Translations under genes and position numbers: made by a program | The notes under the pieces: model-generated | Seen by the model: the letters and a program-made list of their open reading frames with translations, nothing else | What the model was told of the DNA's origin: nothing | Database searches by the model: none | Source of the DNA: Hyphomicrobiales bacterium | GTDB taxonomy: Bacteria > Pseudomonadota > Alphaproteobacteria > Rhizobiales > Xanthobacteraceae | DNA: 64,000 nt | Assembly (NCBI GenBank): GCA_021732215.1 | Contig: JAKFVL010000001.1 | Span: 124,001 to 188,000, forward strand | Direction: 5' to 3' | Shown here: positions 1-7,681 of the stretch, one piece after another | Numbering within the stretch: the first letter of the stretch is position 1 | How the letters are laid out: each line of letters starts with the position of its first letter

Positions 1-554
1 CTGCACGCCGTCTCGGCGAACTCTGGGAAACAGATGAGTCCGACTTTGCGAGCGTGACGCTCGCCGTCGGGCGGCTGCAAAGCATACTGCGGCATCTGGG
101 CGACGCTTTCGTACGCGAATCTTCTCCATATGAGTGCGGTGAATCGGCTTTGTTGACCGTCGTTCCCGGCGAACAGCACAGCTTCGGACTATCGATGGCG
201 GCAGAGTTCTTCCGCCGTGCCGGCTGGAATCTTTGCACCGGTCCTTTTACGTCGCACCACGAGCTGACGTCCCTCGCCCAGAACCACTGGTTCGATATCG
301 TCGGCTTCTCGGTGAGCAGCGACCGCCGCCTGGATGAACTCAAACGTGGAATTCAGGATATCCGCCGCGACTCCCGCAACAGACATATTGGAGTTATTCT
401 TGGCGGTCCGATGATCATCGCGCATCCAGAACTTGTCGCTGCCATCGGAGCCGATATGATGTCTCCTGATGCAATAACCGCACCGCGAGAGGCGCACGAG
501 CTGATCGAACGAATGACGGGCCGCGGTCGAAATCAGCAAGGTGGCGATCCCTAG
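1..554 (+). CDS. aerR: AerR/PpaA-type photosynthesis antirepressor (3' part)
   Basis: The reading frame is open from base 3, so the true start lies before the window; the GTG at 54 is internal. The visible residues keep the family's N-terminal pattern (LGELWETDESDFASVTLAVG) followed by a B12/SCHIC-type domain: GEQHSFGLSMAAEFFRRAGW, then DIVGFSVSSD and GVILGGP. Family knowledge: AerR/PpaA binds a corrinoid or heme and counteracts PpsR/CrtJ repression of photosynthesis genes. It ends 25 nt before the heme oxygenase gene, on the same strand, so the two are probably co-transcribed. Location beside bphP, ppsR and cycA supports the call. The choice between AerR and another cobalamin-binding PpsR partner cannot be settled from this fragment. 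Confidence 0.85.
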   Translation, partial: ARRLGELWETDESDFASVTLAVGRLQSILRHLGDAFVRESSPYECGESALLTVVPGEQHSFGLSMAAEFFRRAGWNLCTGPFTSHHELTSLAQNHWFDIVGFSVSSDRRLDELKRGIQDIRRDSRNRHIGVILGGPMIIAHPELVAAIGADMMSPDAITAPREAHELIERMTGRGRNQQGGDP

Positions 555-579
555 TGCGGGGTTAGCCTGGGGAAGAATA

Positions 580-1269
580 ATGAACGTCGCGGTAGTCGAC
601 CAATCGCCTCCCGCCGGAGTCGTGACCGATCTCTACGTCCGCACCAAGACTCTTCACCTCGAGGCAGAGCGTTCGGGCATCGTCAACGATATCCTGCGCG
701 GACAGGCGAGCCGCGAAGGCTACACGCTTTTCCTGAGAAACCTGCTGCCGGCCTACCATGCGCTGGAAAGCGCTCTTGAGCGGCTGAGCGATTCTCTCAT
801 CTTGTCGGCTTTGTCGAACTACAAGCTGGACCGAGCACCCGCGATCGAGAAAGATCTACTGGCGCTGTCCGGGCCGGATTGGGCCAATCAGATTCCCCTC
901 CTCCCGGAAGGAAAATCGTATCAACAGCGCATTGCCCTTGCCGCCGGCGAGGATGATGGCGAGCGATTGATTGCTCATGCCTATACCCGCTATCTCGGCG
1001 ATCTCAGCGGCGGTTTGATCATGAAACGATTGCTTGCTCGTTCGCTGGCACTGAGCCAAGAGCAACTCGCGTTCTACGATTTTGCGGGATTTTCGGATCT
1101 GGCTGCGCTGAAAAGGGATTACCGGAGCGCGCTCGACCGGGCCGGCGCCGCGGCTTCAATTCCAGCCGCCATCGTCGAAGAAGGCGCGATCGCCTTTGCT
1201 CTCAATATCGATCTGTCGCTGGCGGTGCAAAGAAGTCTGCAAAAATCAGCGGTAGGCGCGCAGCAATAA
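580..1269 (+). CDS. hmuO: Biliverdin-producing heme oxygenase
   Basis: 229 aa from the ATG at 580, preceded by GGGAAG; an in-frame GTG at 541 overlaps aerR and is less likely. HO-1-type heme oxygenase: the proximal heme ligand is His26 in KTLHLEAERSG, and the distal-helix motif YTRYLGDLSGG follows near residue 140. It opens heme to biliverdin IX-alpha, CO and iron in the cytoplasm. Biliverdin is the chromophore of the bacteriophytochrome encoded just downstream on the opposite strand (41 nt between the stops), so its likely job is chromophore supply, although iron recovery cannot be excluded. Probably co-transcribed with the preceding aerR. Confidence 0.92.
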   Translation: MNVAVVDQSPPAGVVTDLYVRTKTLHLEAERSGIVNDILRGQASREGYTLFLRNLLPAYHALESALERLSDSLILSALSNYKLDRAPAIEKDLLALSGPDWANQIPLLPEGKSYQQRIALAAGEDDGERLIAHAYTRYLGDLSGGLIMKRLLARSLALSQEQLAFYDFAGFSDLAALKRDYRSALDRAGAAASIPAAIVEEGAIAFALNIDLSLAVQRSLQKSAVGAQQ

Positions 1270-1310
1270 GGCCCTTGGCAGCAATAAGGCCCCTCAAAGT
1301 CAGAATGCGA

Positions 1311-3485
1311 TCAGTTGCTGCCGTTTCCGGACGTGCGCGACGAATGCCAGATCAGATGTTCAAGAACCTCAGCCGTTCGTAACGTTGAATTGCGGACGCT
1401 TTCGAGCATTTCGGCAATCCTGCCAGTCTCTACACCGTAAGTGATTTCGAGCGCCGCAAGCTGCGCGTTCTCGACGACCGACGACAACAAGTTCTGATAG
1501 ACAAGATCGGCCTTGGAATCGAGACGAACCCCGGTGACACGGTGACTCTCGATGATGCCTTCCTGAAAGCGGCTGCGTGCCGCGTCCGCGGCCTTGCGAT
1601 CGGTCAGATCCGTGAAAATCAGCACGAAGCCAAGCACGCGATCGCGCGAAGGTTGAACCGGATCGGCCCGCAGCAGCAACGGCTTTTCCCGATTGCCTTC
1701 ACTCAGCAACATCACCTCACCCCGCCACGGCCTGCGATTGTCGAGAAGCTCGGCAATATTGGCCGTGAACTTTTCCGGCTGTTGAAACACCGCCGAAAGA
1801 TCGGAGAGACAATTCTGCCTTGTGCCAGTAGCGGGAAGAAAGGCCTGAAAGGCCTCATTCATAAGCAGAATTTTGCCTGCGGTATCCGCAATGATGACCG
1901 GCTGATCGGAAATCCTCACGTGCCGGCTGAACTGTTCCAGTTGATCCTGCGCGATGAGCGTACGAACAGCGCGGAATTGCAGAACGATGTCAGAAACAGA
2001 TTCTCCGATTTGTCTTGCAGCGGCAAGATCGGCTGTGCTCCACGGCTCGCAGGTTCCTTCGACCACCTGATGCCATTGCGCGAACGATCGGCGCGGTGAC
2101 AGGTCAAGCGGGTTATCGCCGATAACAAACGGAGCGAGAGGATCGCCACCCCACGTCACCGTGCGAATGCGCTCGGGCCGGAACCAGATCAGATATTCGC
2201 CGGGATTGTTCGAAACCGGTATGACAACGATCCCGCTGGCCACCTCGGTCAGGGCTGCAAAGCGAGATTCATCAAGACTCAGCGACGCCGTCGAGAGCGG
2301 CAATCGGGGCGTTTTTTCATCGAGCCATGCAGCGATCTCGCGTATCTCCTGCGTCCCGGGAACCTCGCCGGTCGTTATCACCTGCCCTTCATAGATCAGG
2401 GCGCAGCCACTCGCCGTGAGCGGCTGCAATATCGACTGCGACGTATCGAAAATCGCGGCACGCCAGTCGCCTTCGCGGGAAACGGCTTCGATCATTCTCT
2501 GCTCGAGGCGCTGGCAGAACAGCTCAGCCTGACTCTGAGCGAAACTTTCAAGAGCAGCAATCCTCGTCGCGATCGCTTCCGCGAGCAGTTCGCACACGGC
2601 TCGCAGCTCGAAGTGAATGAAGTGCGGCCTGTAGTGATGGCATGCAACGAGGCCCCAGAGCTTGCCACCGACAACGAGCGAGACAACAAGGGTCGCGCCT
2701 ACGCCCATATTCTTCAGGTATTGCAGATGAATCGGGGACATGCTGCGCAGGAAGCAGAGCGACATATCGAGGTCGCGGCCGGTCAATGGCGAGAGCCGTG
2801 GCTCCAGAGGCACCGGCTGGTAGTTCACATCGACAAGGACACGAACGCGGGTTCGCTCATAAAGCCGTCTTGCCATCTGCGGGATATCGGATGCCGGATA
2901 GCGATTTCCGAGAAACGCTTCCAGGTCCGCTTTGCGGCGTTCCGAGAAAACCTCTCCGTGACCGTCGTCATCGAAGCGGTACACCATCACGCGGTCGTAA
3001 CCCGTACGATCCTGGAACAGAGCGGCCGTCTCGTCGCACAACGAGCGTACCGACGACGCCGTGCGAATTTTTTGCAGCGCGCTCTCGATCTGCTGGATCG
3101 GATCGACGGGTGGACCGGCTTGCTCCAGCTCAATGACGAGGCCGCCTTCGCGCGGCCGATGCAAAAGGCCATCGAACTCCCGGCTTGGACTGCCGATCCG
3201 GCAACGCACGGCGATCGGCAAACCCTGAGATGTCGGGTCGAGAAGGGGAAGAATGCGGATCAGCAGATCGCCGTCGAGCTCCGCGAGCGGCCGGCCAAGC
3301 ACCTGCTTTAGACCGAGGAATTCGGCAGCGTTCGCACTGGCCTGGATGACGACGTGATCCGGTTCGCTGACGACTAATAGCGCCCCATGCGGTTGGATAG
3401 AGCCCGCAAGATGAATTTCTTCCCGCTCGCAATTGGAAAGATCCGCCTTCCCGAATGCGGGGGTCGCGACGGAATGCGACGCCAA
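1311..3485 (-). CDS. bphP: Bacteriophytochrome BphP, PAS-GAF-PHY-PAS without histidine kinase
   Basis: I prefer the TTG at 3485, one base after the ppsR stop, with GAGG six nt upstream: this gives 724 aa and an N-terminus resembling RpBphP1-type phytochromes. An in-frame ATG at 3554 would add 23 residues inside ppsR. Biliverdin-attachment Cys19 lies in LSNCEREEIHLAG; the PAS and GAF domains follow with the DIP motif at 200-202 and His253 (SMSPIHLQYLKNMG). The PHY tongue carries PRRSF. A second PAS (about 530-640) and a helical tail end the protein; there are no HisKA or HATPase motifs. Family knowledge: this type signals by binding PpsR2 directly and releasing repression under far-red/red light. 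Co-oriented and translationally coupled with ppsR. Confidence 0.95.
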   Translation of the reverse strand: MASHSVATPAFGKADLSNCEREEIHLAGSIQPHGALLVVSEPDHVVIQASANAAEFLGLKQVLGRPLAELDGDLLIRILPLLDPTSQGLPIAVRCRIGSPSREFDGLLHRPREGGLVIELEQAGPPVDPIQQIESALQKIRTASSVRSLCDETAALFQDRTGYDRVMVYRFDDDGHGEVFSERRKADLEAFLGNRYPASDIPQMARRLYERTRVRVLVDVNYQPVPLEPRLSPLTGRDLDMSLCFLRSMSPIHLQYLKNMGVGATLVVSLVVGGKLWGLVACHHYRPHFIHFELRAVCELLAEAIATRIAALESFAQSQAELFCQRLEQRMIEAVSREGDWRAAIFDTSQSILQPLTASGCALIYEGQVITTGEVPGTQEIREIAAWLDEKTPRLPLSTASLSLDESRFAALTEVASGIVVIPVSNNPGEYLIWFRPERIRTVTWGGDPLAPFVIGDNPLDLSPRRSFAQWHQVVEGTCEPWSTADLAAARQIGESVSDIVLQFRAVRTLIAQDQLEQFSRHVRISDQPVIIADTAGKILLMNEAFQAFLPATGTRQNCLSDLSAVFQQPEKFTANIAELLDNRRPWRGEVMLLSEGNREKPLLLRADPVQPSRDRVLGFVLIFTDLTDRKAADAARSRFQEGIIESHRVTGVRLDSKADLVYQNLLSSVVENAQLAALEITYGVETGRIAEMLESVRNSTLRTAEVLEHLIWHSSRTSGNGSN

Positions 3486-3486
3486 A

Positions 3487-4860
3487 TCAATCCTCGGATG
3501 GTTCCTCGGTGTCCGGCCCCTTGTCGTCGAGGCCGTAACGGTTGAGCTTTGCATAAAGACTTTGGCGGCTCAATCCCAACAGTTCCGCGGTTGCGGTGCG
3601 GTTTCCACCCGAAAGCTCGAGCGCTTCCTTGACGTAGTGCTGCTCGACGATACTGACGGTGTTCTTCACGAGTTTGCGGAGCGACGATTTTCCGATCTGC
3701 TCGCTCACCGAGCCAAGCGCCGTTCTCAAGAGATCGGTTTCGCCGCGCGCCGCAAGCCTGCGCGCCACGTTCCGCATCAGCACGCCGACGTAGGGCGGTT
3801 TATTGTCGTCGACCGAGGCCGAGATTTCGATTTCGGTCTCAGTTCCAAGCTCACCGCGAATACTCGTGGTGAAGAGGCGCACCGACCCATGTTTCTGGAC
3901 GTTGGCAAGCAGCGCATTCATGTCGGCGCCCGGCTGCCATAGCCAGCGCGACAAGGTTTCACCCAGCACCGAACCCTTGGAACCGACCTGTACGAGATCA
4001 AGGAACGCCTGATTGGCCTGCTGGATAATTCCCGTTTCGTCGATAGCGACAAAGCCGTCGGGCACCCTGTCGATCAGCGTCTCGATCGCCGGATGCTGAC
4101 GCTGTCTCGGCTCGAGCGAAGTGCTGGCAGCAGGGGTGAACTGCAACAGGAACACCGGCCCCGGTTCGGACGTCATCAGCGATCCGCGCAGCATCCACGG
4201 CCGCGCCTCAGGACCGAGATGGACGAGAATGCTGAGTGCCTTGCCCTTTTCCTTCACACGCGCCAGCATTTCACGGACCGCTTCACGGTCCTGCGCGGTG
4301 ACCTCATGAAGAAGTTCGCGTCCCGAGATATCCTCGTTGCGCCGCTGAGTGGAATTCAGCGCCACGGATGCTGCACGATTGGCTTCGAGAATTCGCAGGT
4401 TTGCAGCGGAGACAATCAGGACTGCTTCGTTGGATGCGTCGAAAACCAGACGGTATCTGGTTTCGATCTCACGAAGTTTCCAATAGTCGCGCTCCATCGT
4501 GTGCTGCGCGGCGATCAGCCTGGATTGCAACTCGGCGACGGCCTGCAGGTTTTTTCCGACCGCAAGCATGCCCGCGCGACCGCCGAGCAGGACGGTCGTG
4601 AATTCCATCGGAATTTCAAGGCCGCTTGGAAAACGCTGATTGATCTGGCGAAAGGCGGATATCCCGCTCAGGCGGGCATCCTCCACCATACGCTTCACTT
4701 TATCTGCGCCGACATCGCCGGCGATCTCGACCCACGGACGGCCAAGCCAATCGCCCACGCTTTCTCCCGACATTGCGGGCGAAAGCGTTGCCTCGCGGAT
4801 CACTCCGTCGATGTCGAGGAGCAATGTGACGTCAGGCTGGACCGTCGGTAAGGAGGCCAT
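3487..4860 (-). CDS. ppsR2: PpsR/CrtJ-type transcriptional regulator (bphP-linked copy)
   Basis: 457 aa from the ATG at 4860 (MASLPTVQPDVTLLLDIDGV); the frame extends to a GTG at 4941, but the extra 27 residues look unlike the family. Three PAS modules (about 10-110, 140-260, 280-385, the middle one entered by MERDYWKLREIETRYRLVFD) are followed by a Fis-type helix-turn-helix (ALELSGGNRTATAELLGLSR, then QSLYAKLNRYGL). It binds TGT-N12-ACA operators and represses bch, crt, puc and related genes. From the preferred start the protein contains no cysteine at all, so the thiol-based redox sensing known for some PpsR/CrtJ proteins is not possible here. It lies directly upstream of bphP, matching the phytochrome-controlled PpsR2 arrangement. 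Confidence 0.92.
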   Translation of the reverse strand: MASLPTVQPDVTLLLDIDGVIREATLSPAMSGESVGDWLGRPWVEIAGDVGADKVKRMVEDARLSGISAFRQINQRFPSGLEIPMEFTTVLLGGRAGMLAVGKNLQAVAELQSRLIAAQHTMERDYWKLREIETRYRLVFDASNEAVLIVSAANLRILEANRAASVALNSTQRRNEDISGRELLHEVTAQDREAVREMLARVKEKGKALSILVHLGPEARPWMLRGSLMTSEPGPVFLLQFTPAASTSLEPRQRQHPAIETLIDRVPDGFVAIDETGIIQQANQAFLDLVQVGSKGSVLGETLSRWLWQPGADMNALLANVQKHGSVRLFTTSIRGELGTETEIEISASVDDNKPPYVGVLMRNVARRLAARGETDLLRTALGSVSEQIGKSSLRKLVKNTVSIVEQHYVKEALELSGGNRTATAELLGLSRQSLYAKLNRYGLDDKGPDTEEPSED

Positions 4861-5196
4861 TCGAGCTGTTCTGCCGATTTCTTTGTAAGCTGGTGAACAC
4901 AGCCAATTTGAAGCACGGAATGTGCCAACGGCACATGACACTTGAGTCGCAATGCGGTGTGACTTGTCCGGAAATCGCGCTTCAAGTCAATAAACGTCTT
5001 TATTTTGAAGGTTTTAATCGTCAAACAGGCTTTACATAAATCACTGGTTGAACCCCCGGCTGCTTGCACCTGCCTGGTGGAACACAAAGCGGCGGAGAAT
5101 GTTCAGATATGACAAGATTTATTGATGTCTTGCCTGTTAATGTATCTTAACATGCACATCTACCAGACGCTGTTCTTCGTTCTCAGGGAGATAGAC
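4861..5196. other. Intergenic region between ppsR and cycA
   Basis: This 336-nt, comparatively AT-rich gap holds the divergent promoters of ppsR (leftward) and cycA (rightward). The one recognisable site is the TGT-N12-ACA motif at 5135-5152. I see no convincing FNR/FixK box (TTGAT-N4-ATCAA) and no small gene with a good ribosome binding site. Confidence 0.6.
5135..5152. promoter_or_regulatory. Predicted PpsR operator upstream of cycA
   Basis: TGT-TAATGTATCTTA-ACA is an exact match to the TGT-N12-ACA PpsR/CrtJ consensus. Its half-sites extend to TGTTAA/TTAACA, making an inverted repeat. It lies 45 nt before the cycA start codon, where it could overlap promoter elements. Confidence 0.7.
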
Positions 5197-5634
5197 GTGG
5201 TTGCTAAGTCTTTCAAAAAATTCGCAATTTTCGCAACCTTCTCAGTCCTGTCGGGTGGTCTCGCACAGGCCCAGGACGCCGCCAAAGGCGAGATGGTCTT
5301 CAAGCAATGCATGACCTGCCATCGCATTGGTCCCGATGCCAAAAATGCCGTCGGACCGGCATTGACCGGCATTATTGGCCGGCAATCGGGCACGGCTGCG
5401 GGCTTCGCTTATTCGCCCATCAACAAGGCGGCGGGTGAGAACGGGCTGGTCTGGTCGAACGAGCTGATCATGGCGTATCTGCCTGATCCCAATGCATTTC
5501 TCAAAAAATTCCTGACCGACAAGGGCAAGGCGGATCTGGCGACGGGCTCGACCAAGATGGCGTTCAAGCTGGCCGACGAACAGGCGCGCAAGGACGTGAT
5601 CGCCTACATCGACAAATTCTCCGAGAAGAAGTAA
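5197..5634 (+). CDS. cycA: Cytochrome c2 precursor
   Basis: 145 aa from the GTG at 5197, with AGGGAG six nt upstream; longer in-frame starts spoil the signal peptide. Residues 1-25 are a Sec signal peptide (KSFKK, hydrophobic core, cleavage near AQA|QDAAKG). Heme c is attached at Cys38-Met-Thr-Cys41-His42, and the probable axial Met is in GSTKMAFKLAD. Size and motifs fit class I cytochrome c2, the periplasmic carrier that returns electrons from cytochrome bc1 to the reaction centre. This reaction centre has no PufC subunit encoded nearby, so c2 likely docks directly on PufLM. An exact PpsR-type site lies upstream. Confidence 0.93.
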   Translation: MVAKSFKKFAIFATFSVLSGGLAQAQDAAKGEMVFKQCMTCHRIGPDAKNAVGPALTGIIGRQSGTAAGFAYSPINKAAGENGLVWSNELIMAYLPDPNAFLKKFLTDKGKADLATGSTKMAFKLADEQARKDVIAYIDKFSEKK

Positions 5635-5683
5635 CGGCAATCCCAAGGCAAGCCAAAACGGTGATGGCGAACCTGGGGCAGCT

Positions 5684-5965
5684 CTAATTCCGCCAGCGCC
5701 GCGCGATATCGACGACATGCGCCAGTCCAGCCACGGCCAGACAGGCGCATGACCATGTCCAGTCCTGCCCGGTCAGGGACGCGCGCAGCGCAAGCAGCAG
5801 GAACGCGCCGGCGAAAAGATTCGGCACAAGATCGAGAGCGCGAATTCCCTTGCCCGTGAGCCGCCAGCAGGCGGCGATCACGCCGGCTTCGACGACCACC
5901 AGAACCAGAATGAGATCGACAAGTCGTCCACTGGCGAACAGTTCACGCATCGGCGCCCATCTCAT
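5684..5965 (-). CDS. Small integral membrane protein of unknown function
   Basis: 93 aa, ATG at 5965 preceded by AGGG. Three hydrophobic stretches are visible (around 15-33, 47-63 and 69-84), including LVDLILVLVVVEAGVIAACW, and the protein ends in a basic DIARRWRN. It starts 12 nt after tspO and is the last gene of the ppsR-bchG-bchP-tspO transcription unit, so it is probably co-expressed with late bacteriochlorophyll genes. I do not recognise the family and assign no function. Confidence 0.7.
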   Translation of the reverse strand: MRWAPMRELFASGRLVDLILVLVVVEAGVIAACWRLTGKGIRALDLVPNLFAGAFLLLALRASLTGQDWTWSCACLAVAGLAHVVDIARRWRN

Positions 5966-5977
5966 CGTTCGCCCTGG

Positions 5978-6463
5978 CTAGAAAGGCGCGTTCAACCGGA
6001 CAACTTCAAGATTAAGCCGCGCCGCGAACGCGACCCAGATCAGATAAGGCGTCAGATAGAGCGTAGCCGCCTTTGAGTTTTTCCAGAACACGATCATCGG
6101 CAGCAAAATCGAGAGCCACAGAAGGGCGACTTCGATCAGCGCCCAGTCCGGCCGCCGGAGCGCAAAGAACAGTGTGCTCCAGAGTACATTGAGAAATCCA
6201 TTCAGCGCGAAAAGCCCGATGACCCATTCGCGCTGGGCGCGATCGTGCGCGCTGCGCCAGGCATACACCGCCGAAATCGTTGCCAGCGCGAAAATCAGCG
6301 TCCACGCCGGAGCGAACAGCCAGCCGGGAGGCTGCCATGGCGGCTTTTTCAGATTCTGATACCAGGGCCCGGTGTCGGTCAGCGTGCCGCCAAGCACGGC
6401 GATGAAGATCGCGACAGCGGCCGCGACGAGCACCGGCTTCCAGGAGGTCGTCTTGCCGTTCAT
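5978..6463 (-). CDS. tspO: TspO/CrtK tryptophan-rich sensory protein
   Basis: 161 aa from the ATG at 6463, which overlaps the bchP stop by one base (TAATG), indicating translational coupling. Five transmembrane helices and the TspO/MBR pattern KPPWQPPGWLFAPAWT are present, with conserved WxxN/W residues such as NVLWSTLFF and the terminal FAARLNLEVVRLN. TspO binds porphyrins and in Rhodobacter damps photosynthesis gene expression in oxygen, probably by porphyrin export or turnover in the outer membrane. Its place after bchP in a tetrapyrrole operon is typical. Confidence 0.93.
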   Translation of the reverse strand: MNGKTTSWKPVLVAAAVAIFIAVLGGTLTDTGPWYQNLKKPPWQPPGWLFAPAWTLIFALATISAVYAWRSAHDRAQREWVIGLFALNGFLNVLWSTLFFALRRPDWALIEVALLWLSILLPMIVFWKNSKAATLYLTPYLIWVAFAARLNLEVVRLNAPF

Positions 6464-7680
6464 TACGCCGATGCCAGACCCGTCATGTGGGCGATATTCT
6501 TGAAGAATATCCGGACGTGCGCAATCGGCTTTGCACGCACCAGTTCCTTGTTCATGTATGCGTCCCACGTCAGCTTCTGGACGTCGCGGTCGCGGCAAAT
6601 GCTGACGAACCGCTCACGGCGGCGATCGTTGGAGTACCAGTACCACTGCATCACGCCAAGAATCCAGAACACCAGGCCGTGCATCCGCATGAAGCGCTTG
6701 CGCGCGGTGCGCAGCGCCCGGACATCCCCGGTCTGCAGATAGAGATCGACCGCCTCTGCCGATAGCCGTCCGCCGATCATGGCGTAGTAGATTCCCTCGC
6801 CCGAGGCCGGCGCGACAACGCCGGCCGCGTCGCCGGCGAGCAACACACTCTTGCCGTCGTCCCATCGCGGCAACGGATGCAGCGGGATCGGCGCACCCTC
6901 GCGCCGGATGGTCTCGACCTTGCCGAGACCGACGGCTTCACGCAGCCCGCCTACGGAGTCGCGCAACGAGAAGCCCTTGTGCGCGGAGCCAGTGCCAACG
7001 CTGACTGTATCGCCGTGGGGAAATATCCAGCCGTAGAAATCCGGCGACACCGCGCCCTGATAGTAAACGTCGCAGCGCTTGCCGTCGAAGTTGCTGTCGT
7101 TGCCTTGTGGCGAGCGGACAATCTCGTGGTAGGCGAACACATAAGGCAAACGGTCCGCGCCCGGCAGGCATTGCCTCGCCACCGCAGACAATGCGCCGTC
7201 CGCGCCGATCAGGGTGCGAGTGCGGATGCTGGCCTGCGCCATGCTCCCGTCCTCATTGCGGGTTTCATAATGGACAATGGTGACGCCCTGTGCATCGCGC
7301 TCGAAACGCTTGAACGTGCCGGTTCGCCGCTGCGCCCCCGCGGTTGCTGCGCGATGCCTCAGCCACTCATCGAACACGTCGCGATCCACCATGCCGACGA
7401 AGCCGCCCTCGATCGGCATATCGACCTGCTTGTCGGTGGGCGACACCATGCGGGCGCAGTTGACGCGCGCGACCAGCAGATGCTCCGGAATGTCGAAATC
7501 GCTGATCAGGCGCGGAGGAATGGCTCCTCCGCATGGCTTGATGCGTCCGGCGCGATCGAGCAGAACCACGCTGCGTCCGCGGCTGGCCAGATCGCATGCG
7601 GCCGTTGCACCACTGGGGCCTCCGCCGACGACCACTACGTCAACGACGGTGTCATCGGAGAATACGTCATCGGATGTCAT
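6463..7680 (-). CDS. bchP: Geranylgeranyl-bacteriochlorophyll reductase BchP
   Basis: 405 aa from the ATG at 7680, preceded by GGAGGTG. N-terminal Rossmann FAD motif VVVVGGGPSGATAACDLASR, geranylgeranyl reductase signature DRAGRIKPCGGAIPP, and the second FAD motif LLAGDAAGVVAPASGEGIYY near residue 290. It reduces three double bonds of the geranylgeranyl tail to phytyl on bacteriochlorophyll, and possibly on geranylgeranyl diphosphate, at the membrane. It follows bchG and the PucC-like gene, the classic bchG-orf-bchP order, and is coupled to tspO. Confidence 0.95.
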   Translation of the reverse strand: MTSDDVFSDDTVVDVVVVGGGPSGATAACDLASRGRSVVLLDRAGRIKPCGGAIPPRLISDFDIPEHLLVARVNCARMVSPTDKQVDMPIEGGFVGMVDRDVFDEWLRHRAATAGAQRRTGTFKRFERDAQGVTIVHYETRNEDGSMAQASIRTRTLIGADGALSAVARQCLPGADRLPYVFAYHEIVRSPQGNDSNFDGKRCDVYYQGAVSPDFYGWIFPHGDTVSVGTGSAHKGFSLRDSVGGLREAVGLGKVETIRREGAPIPLHPLPRWDDGKSVLLAGDAAGVVAPASGEGIYYAMIGGRLSAEAVDLYLQTGDVRALRTARKRFMRMHGLVFWILGVMQWYWYSNDRRRERFVSICRDRDVQKLTWDAYMNKELVRAKPIAHVRIFFKNIAHMTGLASA

Positions 7681-7681
7681 T

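Noticed and set aside
4981-5060. FNR/FixK box upstream of cycA
   Set aside because: TTGA and TCAA half-sites occur but their spacing does not fit TTGAT-N4-ATCAA.
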